A stretch of 6,805 nucleotides of DNA from CAZQNF01 sp964403325 (GTDB lineage: Bacteria; Patescibacteriota; Patescibacteriia; Magasanikbacterales; GWA2-37-8). The notes under the pieces were generated by a model. The model worked only from the letters and a program-made list of their open reading frames with translations. It was not told the origin of the DNA and made no database searches. The translations under genes and the position numbers were made by a program. Where the stretch lies: the NCBI GenBank assembly GCA_964403325.1, contig CAYOFO010000059.1, positions 1 through 6,805 of the forward strand. The letters are read 5' to 3'. Position 1 is the stretch's first letter, and every line of letters starts with the position of its first letter. Positions 1 to 6,221 of the stretch are shown piece after piece.

Positions 1-458
1 ATCTCCAGACGTTTTTTTTCGCCTCCGGAAAAACCAACATTCAAATAGCGTTTGGAAAAATCTGGATCAATATTAAGCTGTTTCATCTGCTCGTTGAGTT
101 CTTTAAGGAAAGTAAGCGGATTAACAGTTTCTTTGGTTAAGGCGCTTTTGGCCAAACGTAAAAAGTTGGAGACGCGCACGCCCGCGATTTCAGAGGGATA
201 TTGCATGGATAAAAAAAGTCCAATTTGCGCACGTTTGTCGGGTGTTAAAGCGGTAATATCTTGGCCGTTCAGAATTATTTTGCCTTCGGTCACGCTGTAC
301 TTGGGGTGACCCATGAGGGTGTTGGCCAGTGTAGATTTTCCGGATCCGTTGGGACCCATGATAGCGTGCGTTTCACCAGGGTTAATGGTGAGATTCAGAC
401 CTTTAACGATAGTTTTTTCGCCAACAGAGATGTGGAGATTGGAAAGGATGAGAGACAT
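1..458 (-). CDS. sufC: SufC, Fe-S cluster assembly ABC ATPase (C-terminus missing at window edge)
   Basis: This is the cytosolic ATPase of the SUF scaffold. It binds SufB (and SufD where present), and ATP-driven dimerisation reshapes the scaffold during cluster assembly. The first 152 residues are visible, against about 245-265 in the family, so the C-terminal third lies beyond the left edge. Seen: Walker A GPNGSGKS at residues 35-42 followed by Thr43; a Q-loop around Gln86 (SMQYPSE); and the SufC-type ABC signature NVGFSGGEKKR at 140-150. The signature, with no transmembrane segment, separates SufC from transporter ATPases. Walker B and the switch His are outside the window. The start is ATG at 458-456, giving the usual SufC N-terminus (MSLILSNLHISVG). 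No good Shine-Dalgarno precedes it. The gene is 82 nt downstream of the NUDIX gene, the largest gap in the operon, so it may have its own expression control. The identification is firm. Confidence 0.96.
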   Translation of the reverse strand, partial: MSLILSNLHISVGEKTIVKGLNLTINPGETHAIMGPNGSGKSTLANTLMGHPKYSVTEGKIILNGQDITALTPDKRAQIGLFLSMQYPSEIAGVRVSNFLRLAKSALTKETVNPLTFLKELNEQMKQLNIDPDFSKRYLNVGFSGGEKKRLE

Positions 459-510
459 ATTCTTACATTTATCAGTGAGGAGTGGGGCGGCGAAATAACC
501 CCCCTAGATT

Positions 511-545
511 ATGAATAAAAATTTTATAGCGAGTTGCTTGCTATA
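511..545 (-). terminator. Weak terminator-like hairpin after the NUDIX gene
   Basis: In the minus-strand RNA, positions 545-537 can pair with 533-525 around a CAA loop. This gives a 9-position stem with one A-C mismatch, and the NUDIX stop codon lies inside it. An AAATTTTTATT tract follows directly. The layout resembles a Rho-independent terminator, but the stem is AT-rich and mismatched, so partial attenuation before sufC is more plausible than complete termination. Read as plus-strand RNA, the mismatch becomes a G-U pair. Confidence 0.3.
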
Positions 546-936
546 CAGTTTGACAGGTTTCTTTTATAAAATCCAGTAGGTATGGTGTAGCGTCAAGTTG
601 TAGAAATTCTTCTTTGGTAACCCAGCGGTACTCGGTATGTTCGGAGCTAAGTGTTATTTTTTCACTGGCCGCTTGGCCAGAAAAACCAATGAACATAAAA
701 TATTCATCCGTCTCTTGGTTGTAACCGGTGGTTACCTGCAGCGGTTTGATGTCAGTAATATTGATGCCGCACTCTTCTTCCACCTCACGTTTTAGGGCTG
801 CTTCATGCAGCTCAGGGATCTCCACTTGGCCACCGGGTAAATCCCAGCGCAAACCTTTGTAGCTGGCTTTGAGGGCGAGAATTTTTTGTTCGCGGTTCAG
901 GATAATTACTTTTTGATGAAAAAGGAGCGTGGGCAT
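541..936 (-). CDS. NUDIX hydrolase
   Basis: This is a soluble pyrophosphohydrolase of the NUDIX superfamily, which cleaves nucleoside diphosphates linked to another moiety; the substrate cannot be read from the sequence. The 131 residues are normal for a single-domain MutT-like protein. The NUDIX box is complete: Gly36, five residues, Glu42, seven residues, then REVEEECGI at 50-58, matching GX5EX7REUXEEXGU, with the metal-binding glutamates Glu51, Glu54 and Glu55 present. WDLPGG (31-36) precedes it, as in many MutT-like and ADP-sugar enzymes, and the C-terminal EYRWVTKEE (102-110) is also typical. The start is ATG at 936-934, 41 nt after the HAD gene's stop, with no clear Shine-Dalgarno. It lies between suf genes, so it is probably co-transcribed. 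A housekeeping or nucleotide-sanitation role is likely, and no direct link to Fe-S assembly is shown. Confidence 0.93.
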   Translation of the reverse strand: MPTLLFHQKVIILNREQKILALKASYKGLRWDLPGGQVEIPELHEAALKREVEEECGINITDIKPLQVTTGYNQETDEYFMFIGFSGQAASEKITLSSEHTEYRWVTKEEFLQLDATPYLLDFIKETCQTV

Positions 937-977
937 ATTTATTAAATTGCAAATAAATTTTGGTTTAAATTAAATTC

Positions 978-1439
978 TTAGGTGCGTAAAGTGGCAATAA
1001 GACTTTTTTCATCGATAAATAAATCGAGTGCATCATTAACGGAAGAAACGAGTATGTCGGCGGCTTGTAGGGTTTTGGTATGTACGCCTTCGGCTTGGAG
1101 TGTCGCAATGCTTAGTCGAGCGGCTTTCATTTGGAGTAAATCAATACGTCCGTTGCCAATAGTGGCACAGGTTTTTGGGTGAAGTTTTTTTATTTCTAAG
1201 AGTTTTTCTTGTGCGGTGGCAGCTTTTTTAAAATCAATTTTTAAATTTTTGGCAATTTTTTGGGCATTACCACGCGTATCACCTGAAAAAAGAACGATGT
1301 GGAAGCCTTTTTTCTGCAGAGTTTGAATGCGGCGTTTTACTCCAGGAACCAATTTTCCTTTTATGCAAAGTGTGCCATTTAAATCTAAAACCAATGTTTT
1401 GATGGTGTATAAACCAGTTCCTGGGATGAGTATTTCCAT
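978..1439 (-). CDS. HAD-superfamily hydrolase resembling a soluble P-type ATPase P-domain
   Basis: This 153-residue soluble HAD-fold protein has motifs that line up with the phosphorylation domain of P-type ATPases rather than with ordinary HAD phosphatases. Seen: motif I DLNGT at 19-23 (P-type DKTGT, nucleophile Asp19); motif II SGDT at 52-55 (P-type TGD); and motif IV GNGRID at 95-100 (P-type GDGxND, with Asp100 kept and the first Asp replaced by Asn96). Residues near the C-terminus (AADILVSSVNDALDLF, 127-142) also resemble the hinge end of P-domains. There is no membrane segment or actuator domain. The pattern fits the family named 'soluble P-type ATPase' (COG4087), whose physiological substrate is not established. 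The ATG follows the sufU stop after one base (TAA-T-ATG), which indicates translation coupled to sufU. The fold is sure; phosphatase activity is uncertain because of the Asn substitutions at positions 21 and 96. Confidence 0.88.
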   Translation of the reverse strand: MEILIPGTGLYTIKTLVLDLNGTLCIKGKLVPGVKRRIQTLQKKGFHIVLFSGDTRGNAQKIAKNLKIDFKKAATAQEKLLEIKKLHPKTCATIGNGRIDLLQMKAARLSIATLQAEGVHTKTLQAADILVSSVNDALDLFIDEKSLIATLRT

Positions 1440-1440
1440 A

Positions 1441-1800
1441 TTAGAGAGCCTGTAAAGCTTTAAGTCCGATAGTGAGGCAGCGCAATCGGCTGGGATTCAG
1501 CTTGGTTAGTTCAAGTTCAGTAGTTAAAAATTCGGGTGTTATATAGCTGATTTCTTCGCGGGTTTTGCCTTTGGTTTGTTCGGTAAGAAACGATGCACCG
1601 GCTTGGGAGAGTGCACAGCCTTGGCCTTGCCAGCCAATATCGGCTACTTTTCCGATTTGGTCATAACGGATAAAAATTTCTACTTCGTCCCCGCAGAGCG
1701 GATTAAAAGATTTATACGAAACGTCAAAGTCGCTCACAACTTTTTTGTTGAGCGGGTGTTTGGAAAGTTCGATGATAAGTTCGTGGTACGTTTCGTCCAT
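1441..1800 (-). CDS. sufU: SufU-type zinc sulfur-acceptor protein (compact form)
   Basis: This protein accepts persulfide sulfur from SufS and passes it to the SufB scaffold. It has 119 residues of the IscU/SufU fold. The zinc and sulfur ligands are complete: NPLCGDE at 33-39 supplies Cys36 and Asp38, GQGCALSQAGAS at 59-70 supplies Cys62, and NPSRLRC at 102-108 supplies Cys108. Arg107 stands just before the last Cys, where IscU has His and Bacillus subtilis SufU has Lys, so the site is SufU-like. The Cys62-Cys108 distance is 46 residues, close to 43 in Escherichia coli IscU and shorter than 62 in B. subtilis SufU (both recalled), so the typical SufU insertion appears to be missing. The ATG follows the sufS stop after a single base (TAA-T-ATG), so translation is probably coupled to SufS. 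I favour SufU over IscU because of the adjacent sufS and the residue before Cys108. Confidence 0.93.
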   Translation of the reverse strand: MDETYHELIIELSKHPLNKKVVSDFDVSYKSFNPLCGDEVEIFIRYDQIGKVADIGWQGQGCALSQAGASFLTEQTKGKTREEISYITPEFLTTELELTKLNPSRLRCLTIGLKALQAL

Positions 1801-1801
1801 A

Positions 1802-2992
1802 TTATTTGAATATTTTTTTTACTTCACTTAAACCTACGATCAATGTATCAATGTCTTCTTTGGTATTATATGTTCCTAACGAAATTCGAGCAGTTCCGGT
1901 GAGCTGGAGATGTTGCAAGAGCGGCATGGCACAGTGGTGGCCGGCGCGGATACAAATATGGCTGCGATTGAGAATTTCTGCAATATCGTGCGGGTGAATG
2001 TTTGGCAAAGTAAAAGAAATAACGCCGCGCGGTTGGGTTGCCGGACCAATAATGTGCGTGCCAAAATTTTGTAATGCCTGGAGAGCGTATTGGCCTAAGC
2101 TTTGTTCGTGGTCTGTAATATTTGGCCAACCAATGTTTTGTATAAAATCTATGGCTGCCCCCAGGCCAATCACGCCGGCAATATTGGGTGTGCCAGCTTC
2201 AAATTTGTTAGGGGGTTCGGCGTAACTCGCGTCGGTATAAGAAACAGCTTCTATCATGTCGCCGCCAAAGAGAAATGGCGGTAATGTATTCAACTGTTCT
2301 TGTTTACCATACAAAACTCCCACCCCGGTTGGTCCGTACATTTTGTGGCTCGAAAAAACCAGGAAATCACAGTCGAGCTTTTGTACGTTGATTGGCTCAT
2401 GGGCCACTCCTTGAGCGGCGTCAATGATGGTGATGGCCTTATATTTTTTGGCGAGCGTAATAATTTCTGCAGCCGGAGCGTGCGTCCCGAGAACATTGGA
2501 AATCAGACTAAAACTGACGATTTTGGTATTTTTATCGATTATTTTTTTGGCACTTTCCAGATCAAGTTCATAATTTTTGCTCAGTTCGATAAATCGAAGT
2601 TCGGCATCGGCGCGTTTGGCTGCTATCTGCCAAGGGATAAGATTGGCATGATGTTCAAAACGGGTGAGGACGATATTGTCGCCCTTGGAAAGCGGAAGGG
2701 TGGAGGCGAGCTGATTAAGCGCGGCCGTGGTGCCAGAGGTAAAAATAATTTCGGCGGGAGAAGTGTTTATAAATTGTGCAACTTTTTTGCGAGATGCTTC
2801 GTAAGCGCTGGTCGCTTGTTCGCTCATGGTATAAACACCGCGATGGATATTGCTGCGATAATGAGCGTAATAATCATTCATGGCATCGAGTGGTATTTGA
2901 GGAGTCTGGGTGGTTGAGGCGCTGTCAAGATAAACCAGGGTGGGGTGGTTTTGGAAGATGGGGAAGAGTGCTTTTATGTTTTCTAGTTTCAT
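1802..2992 (-). CDS. sufS: SufS, group II cysteine desulfurase
   Basis: This PLP enzyme converts L-cysteine to L-alanine and holds the sulfur as a persulfide for SufU. It has 396 residues, normal for the family. Seen: YLDSASTTQTP near residue 21; HHAN with the PLP-stacking His at 114-115; DAAQG (Asp191, Gln194) contacting PLP; the Schiff-base lysine Lys217 in FSSHKMYGPTG; and the persulfide Cys354 in RAGHHCAMP. His335 in HPHD sits 19 residues before the Cys, the same spacing as the B. subtilis SufS His that takes a zinc ligand position on binding SufU (recalled). The frame stays open upstream to 3124, but ATG at 2992-2990 is chosen: it gives the conserved N-terminus (MKLENIKALF), overlaps the upstream stop as ATGA, and the extra 44 residues would be Arg/Ser-rich and lie inside the preceding gene. 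The identification is firm. Confidence 0.97.
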   Translation of the reverse strand: MKLENIKALFPIFQNHPTLVYLDSASTTQTPQIPLDAMNDYYAHYRSNIHRGVYTMSEQATSAYEASRKKVAQFINTSPAEIIFTSGTTAALNQLASTLPLSKGDNIVLTRFEHHANLIPWQIAAKRADAELRFIELSKNYELDLESAKKIIDKNTKIVSFSLISNVLGTHAPAAEIITLAKKYKAITIIDAAQGVAHEPINVQKLDCDFLVFSSHKMYGPTGVGVLYGKQEQLNTLPPFLFGGDMIEAVSYTDASYAEPPNKFEAGTPNIAGVIGLGAAIDFIQNIGWPNITDHEQSLGQYALQALQNFGTHIIGPATQPRGVISFTLPNIHPHDIAEILNRSHICIRAGHHCAMPLLQHLQLTGTARISLGTYNTKEDIDTLIVGLSEVKKIFK

Positions 2993-3615
2993 GTCGCTAT
3001 TCTTTTTAATGCTTCCAAACGGACGGAGGCGATTTTTTGGTTGTTGGCAGGATCTTGAAGAAGAGTGGTAACGGCGGTATTCATATCGTGCACAGCTGCT
3101 TCTTCGATTCCCAGTTCTCGGCACATAATGGTGGTCGCTTCAAGCGTAATGGGCTCAGAATTTTGGTAGAGCTTGAGCATAATACTATAGTATTTTACTA
3201 TATCCGCTGTTTTTTCGTGTAAAGGCCTATGAATATATGTAGCAAAATCTAGATAAGGGCCGATAGAAAAAATACTGGTAGTATGAATATCTTCAATAAT
3301 TTTAATGGCGCTGCGCCAGATCCAGCCGTCGTATCCGTCTTTATTTGCTAAAATTTCGGGAAAAAGTTCCTGGTGAATTTGCAGGCTTATGTGGTCGTAA
3401 ATAAGGTGGGTGTGCCAGCCTTTGGTAAAATCATCAAAACTTTCGTCTTTTTTAAGTAAATGAACTGGATGAGTGAGTTCGCGGTTAACTTTAGTAATAT
3501 AGCGGCTGTCCGGGTAAACCGAGCCAGCCAGGTATTCAGACTGGTTCTCAACTTCAAAATAACCCTGTTGCAAGAGGTCGAGCGCAAATTTTATATGAGT
3601 TCCTTCAAGAGCCAT
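2989..3615 (-). CDS. Putative metal-dependent hydrolase, zinc-dependent phospholipase C-like
   Basis: This 208-residue protein has no signal peptide or membrane segment. Its His/Asp pattern resembles the zinc-dependent phospholipase C family (PF00882 style): THIKFAL (His7) at the N-terminus, LAGSVYPDSRY with Asp36 (the family shows a G..xPD motif), ELTHPVH (His49, His52), and KGWHTHLIYDH with His68, His70 and Asp74, giving HxxxD. These would form a metal site in a mostly helical fold. The C-terminal half has no motif I recognise. The stop overlaps the sufS start in ATGA, and the gene follows sufB by 45 nt, so it is embedded in the suf operon. It starts at ATG 3615-3613 with AAGGA only one base upstream, too close to act as a strong ribosome site. 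Cytoplasmic location and the operon argue against an exported lipase. A role in Fe-S assembly is only suggested by position. I cannot name the substrate. Confidence 0.6.
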   Translation of the reverse strand: MALEGTHIKFALDLLQQGYFEVENQSEYLAGSVYPDSRYITKVNRELTHPVHLLKKDESFDDFTKGWHTHLIYDHISLQIHQELFPEILANKDGYDGWIWRSAIKIIEDIHTTSIFSIGPYLDFATYIHRPLHEKTADIVKYYSIMLKLYQNSEPITLEATTIMCRELGIEEAAVHDMNTAVTTLLQDPANNQKIASVRLEALKRIAT

Positions 3616-3660
3616 GTCCTTATTATAAATTAATGATATTAGTTTTGATTTAGTTAAAGT

Positions 3661-5082
3661 TTAGCCCACCGCGCCTTCCATTTCCATTTCAATCAGTCTA
3701 TTTAGCTCGAGCGCATACTCAACCGGCAAAGCCTTCACAATCGGTTCGATAAAGCCGGAAACGACCAACCGGGTTGCTTCTTGTTCGTTAAGTCCACGTG
3801 ATTGAAGGTAGAAAATTTCTTCTTCGCCGATTTTTCCGACGCGGGCTTCGTGGGCAACGTTTACATTTTCATTTTTAATTTTGAGTTCCGGAATAGTGTT
3901 GGCTACGGACTTTTTACCGATAAGCAGTGCGTCGCAAACCATGGAGGCGTTGGTTTGCTCGGCGACCGGGGTAATATTAATCAGTCCGCGGAACGTGTTA
4001 ATACCGCCATCGAGCGAAATGGATTTGGAGATAATGGTAGAACTCGTATTGGGTGCGGCGTGAATGGCTTTGGCGCCCGTATCCTGGTTTTGGCCTGGGC
4101 CAGCAAAAGCAATGCCCAAGCTATCCGAGCGAGCACCGCGGCCGCGTAAGATGGACGAAGGATACAGCATGGTCACGCCGCTGCCCATGTTGCCGTTGAC
4201 CCATTCCATAACTGCGTCTTCGTCCACAAGGGCGCGTTTGGTGTTTAGGTTATAGGTATCTTTAGACCAATTTTCGATGGAAGAATAGCGAACGCGCGAT
4301 CCGCGCATGGCAAAAATTTCGACGCAGCCGGCGTGGAGCGAACTCGTACCGTAGCGAGGTGCGCTGCAGCCTTCAATATAGTGCATGTTGGCGCCTTCGT
4401 CGACGATAATAAGTGTATGCTCAAATTGTCCACCACTTTTGGCGTTCATACGGAAGTAAGCTTGCAGTGGCAAATCAACCGTTACGTTTTTAGGAATATA
4501 AATAAACGTGCCACCGCTCCAGACGGCGGCATGCAGCATGGCAAATTTGTGATCGCTCACCGGCACGCACTGGGTCATGAAATATTTTTGTACTAAATCC
4601 GGATATTGCTGCACCGCGACATCCATGTTTTCAAATACCACGCCGAGCTCACTCCACTGTTTTTTGAGGTTGTGGTAAACAATATCAGAATCATACTGCG
4701 CCCCAACGCCGGCGAGTGCTTTTTTTTCGGCTTCCGGAATCCCTAAACGGTCAAAAGTTTTTTTGATATCAGCTGGCACATCATCCCAACTTTGCTTTTC
4801 GTTGGTATCGGGGCGGGCGAAGTAGACAATTTTATCAAGATCAAGCCCGCTGAGACTCGGCCCCCAGTGGGGAAGGGGGGCATTTTTGTAGAGTTCAAAA
4901 CCTTTTAAGCGTTTTTCGAGCATCCAAGCCGGTTCATTTTTTTGTCGGGAAATTTCGCGCACTACTTCTTCGGTAAGTCCGGGTGCGCTTTTAAATTGGT
5001 GGTCTTCAGGGTTGGCGCTGTCGTAAAGCGAGTGGTCGATTGGCCAATTTTTTTGGGTTAAGTGAGGAGTGGTGTCAGGCAC
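3661..5082 (-). CDS. sufB: SufB, Fe-S cluster assembly scaffold
   Basis: This is the scaffold on which the nascent cluster is built with SufC and, in most bacteria, SufD. It has 473 residues, near the usual 465-495. Seen: the N-terminal LTEEVVREISRQKNEPAWML (36-55), typical of SufB; YIEGCSAPRYG around Cys239; HAAPNTSSTIISKSIS (341-356) within the beta-helix; MVCDALLIG with Cys383, matching E. coli Cys405; and AHEARVGKIGEEE with His411 and Glu412, matching E. coli His433 and Glu434. The C-terminus (MEMEGAVG) is the classic SufB ending. These residues, and the length, rule out SufD. The start is GTG at 5082-5080: no ATG occurs upstream before an in-frame TAA, and no Shine-Dalgarno is visible. 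It is the first gene of the operon behind the promoter at 5158-5186. The identification is firm; the exact start is less so. Confidence 0.97.
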   Translation of the reverse strand: MPDTTPHLTQKNWPIDHSLYDSANPEDHQFKSAPGLTEEVVREISRQKNEPAWMLEKRLKGFELYKNAPLPHWGPSLSGLDLDKIVYFARPDTNEKQSWDDVPADIKKTFDRLGIPEAEKKALAGVGAQYDSDIVYHNLKKQWSELGVVFENMDVAVQQYPDLVQKYFMTQCVPVSDHKFAMLHAAVWSGGTFIYIPKNVTVDLPLQAYFRMNAKSGGQFEHTLIIVDEGANMHYIEGCSAPRYGTSSLHAGCVEIFAMRGSRVRYSSIENWSKDTYNLNTKRALVDEDAVMEWVNGNMGSGVTMLYPSSILRGRGARSDSLGIAFAGPGQNQDTGAKAIHAAPNTSSTIISKSISLDGGINTFRGLINITPVAEQTNASMVCDALLIGKKSVANTIPELKIKNENVNVAHEARVGKIGEEEIFYLQSRGLNEQEATRLVVSGFIEPIVKALPVEYALELNRLIEMEMEGAVG

Positions 5083-5091
5083 AAAGTAGGT

Positions 5092-5106
5092 AATTGCTAA
5101 ACAATT
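5092..5106. repeat. Short inverted repeat beside the sufB start
   Basis: AATTG and CAATT form a perfect 5-bp inverted repeat around the spacer CTAAA. It lies 10-24 nt upstream of the sufB GTG start, within its untranslated leader. It could be a small RNA hairpin near the ribosome entry site or half of an operator. It is short and AT-rich, so chance is possible. Confidence 0.25.
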
Positions 5107-5133
5107 TAAGTCGTGATAGGATAAGAAAACCTT

Positions 5134-5162
5134 TTAAACTCAGTCTTTCACCTAAATAAAAT
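5134..5162 (+). promoter_or_regulatory. Possible promoter of the flavin reductase gene, overlapping the suf promoter
   Basis: On the plus strand TAAAAT (5157-5162) is a fair -10 box, but the -35 at 17 bp, TTAAAC (5134-5139), matches only 3 of 6 positions. The predicted start would be about 20 nt before the reductase ATG. The -10 shares bases with the -10 of the divergent suf promoter. This is a weak call, made mainly because the gene needs a promoter in this short gap. Confidence 0.3.
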
Positions 5163-5186
5163 AGCTTTTTTTAGCGAAAATGTCAA
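5158..5186 (-). promoter_or_regulatory. Promoter of the suf operon
   Basis: On the minus strand there is a perfect -35 box TTGACA (5186-5181), a spacer of exactly 17 bp, and a -10 box TATTTT (5163-5158, 4 of 6 matches to TATAAT). It points at sufB. The predicted start of transcription is near 5151, which leaves a leader of about 69 nt before the GTG. Box quality and spacing fit a housekeeping sigma factor. No IscR, SufR or Fur site is recognisable. Confidence 0.75.
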
Positions 5187-5189
5187 TGT

Positions 5190-5876
5190 ATGTCGGAAAT
5201 GAAAATGTGTCGTCTTGAACTTATACATAAAGTGTATTTAACCACCAATATTGTGGAGCTACGATTTGCAAAGCCGGAGGGTTTTACCTATCTGCCTGGG
5301 CAGTTTATCCAAACATATATCCCTACTACTACGCCACCCACTGTGCGTAGTTACTCGATTTCTTCGCTCCCGCATCAAGATTATTTAGAGCTCTGTATAA
5401 AAATTTTGCCGGGTGGAATTGCGTCAGTTTTTTTTGCTGGTTTGCAGGTTGGTGAAAAAGTAGATATGACTGGTCCAAACGGTCGGTTTACCCTGGCAAA
5501 TGAAGATACTGGTCGGGCGTTTGTAGCCACTGGCACGGGTTTGGCACCAGTTATCGCGCTCGCCGAAAGTGCCGCTAAACATAGGCCCGAAAAAGTGATG
5601 GTTTTGTTTGGGGTCAGAAACGAAACCGATGTATTTTGGGCTAATCGATTGGAAGAGCTCAAAAATCTGTATGGAAATTTTGATTATGCAATAACCTTAT
5701 CACAGCCCAGCGAAAATTGGACAGGCAAACACGGCCGTGTAACGGAACATATGCTGGAACTAAATGGCTTTAGCGCCTATTATCTTTGCGGCAGTCTCGA
5801 GATGGTAAAAGAAGCGCGTAGTTTCCTAATAAAAAATAATATAATAAATAAAAATATTCATTTTGAAATTTTTTAG
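5190..5876 (+). CDS. Ferredoxin-NADP reductase-type FAD/NAD(P)-binding oxidoreductase
   Basis: This soluble flavoprotein moves electrons between NAD(P)H and a carrier through FAD. It has 228 residues, a compact form with only the two FNR domains and no 2Fe-2S ferredoxin domain. FAD domain: PGQF at 36-39; RSYSISS at 53-59 (the RxYS motif that binds flavin); and GGIASVFF at 75-82, contacting the FAD phosphates. NAD domain: GTGLAP at 115-120; LFGVRNETDVFW at 139-150; GRVTEHM at 182-188; the YLCGS loop with Cys200; and an acidic-aromatic C-terminus (EIF). This fits Fre/BenC/ferredoxin-flavodoxin reductase relatives, and the partner cannot be fixed. The start is ATG at 5190; two further in-frame ATGs lie within six codons, and no Shine-Dalgarno is seen. 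It diverges from sufB across 107 nt, so feeding electrons to Fe-S assembly is a reasonable inference but unproven. Confidence 0.93.
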   Translation: MSEMKMCRLELIHKVYLTTNIVELRFAKPEGFTYLPGQFIQTYIPTTTPPTVRSYSISSLPHQDYLELCIKILPGGIASVFFAGLQVGEKVDMTGPNGRFTLANEDTGRAFVATGTGLAPVIALAESAAKHRPEKVMVLFGVRNETDVFWANRLEELKNLYGNFDYAITLSQPSENWTGKHGRVTEHMLELNGFSAYYLCGSLEMVKEARSFLIKNNIINKNIHFEIF

Positions 5877-5879
5877 TAT

Positions 5880-6194
5880 ATGCCCCACGTATCCTGGGAA
5901 CAGTTGGTTGGTGAATCATTTTAACCTGAAAGTCCCAATGAAGATTTAGCGTATTTAAAAATTCAAGGCGAAAGAATGGCGTATCTTTTAAGTTTGAAAA
6001 AGGAGAAGAGTGTTGCGCGAATTTTTAGTGAAGTGAAAGGTGTGATTTATGAGGCAAGAGAATCTGAGGAGGGAACAGAATATTTTCGTGTTGAATTTTT
6101 GGAAGGGCAAAGTGAGAATCCAACTTTTGTACCGTTAAATATTGGAGAAGCGAGTCAGTTGGGGTTAGTAGTTGTTAAGAATTCTGCTGGTTGA
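5880..6194 (+). pseudogene. Small protein gene of unknown function interrupted by an in-frame TAA
   Basis: A 104-codon frame starts with ATG 3 nt after the flavin reductase stop (TAG-TAT-ATG), matching the spacing style of the suf genes. It is interrupted at codon 15 by TAA (5922-5924), then stays open in the same frame to TGA at 6192-6194. The 17 codons after the stop read as a normal hydrophilic protein (PESPNEDLAYLK...), which suggests the two parts were once one gene. An alternative is a separate 72-residue gene starting at ATG 5976, with AAGG about 9 nt upstream (5967-5970) as a possible ribosome site. The 72-residue part has a basic start (SLKKEK), an acidic middle (EARESEEGTEYF) and a short strand-rich end (LGLVVVK). 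There is no signal peptide, membrane segment or motif I recognise. It is a nonsense mutation, a read error or a true downstream start; I cannot tell which from the sequence alone. Confidence 0.55.
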
Positions 6195-6221
6195 AATCGG
6201 TATATGTTGTTGAAAACCCTC

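Noticed and set aside
2300..2917. A 205-codon plus-strand ORF opposite sufS
   Set aside because: It lies wholly antisense to a firmly identified gene, has no recognisable motif or upstream signal, and reads as a shadow of the sufS codon pattern.
2989..2992. Alternative genetic code with TGA as glycine, as in some Candidate Phyla Radiation groups
   Set aside because: TGA ends the 208-residue gene exactly at the sufS start and ends the frame at 6194. All family alignments fit TGA as stop.
2993..3124. N-terminal extension of SufS by 44 codons
   Set aside because: The added residues are Arg/Ser-rich and unlike any SufS, and they overlap the preceding gene deeply. ATG 2992 gives the family N-terminus and an ATGA overlap.
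3802..4149. Plus-strand ORFs opposite sufB
   Set aside because: They are antisense to a strongly conserved gene, with no domain or start signal.
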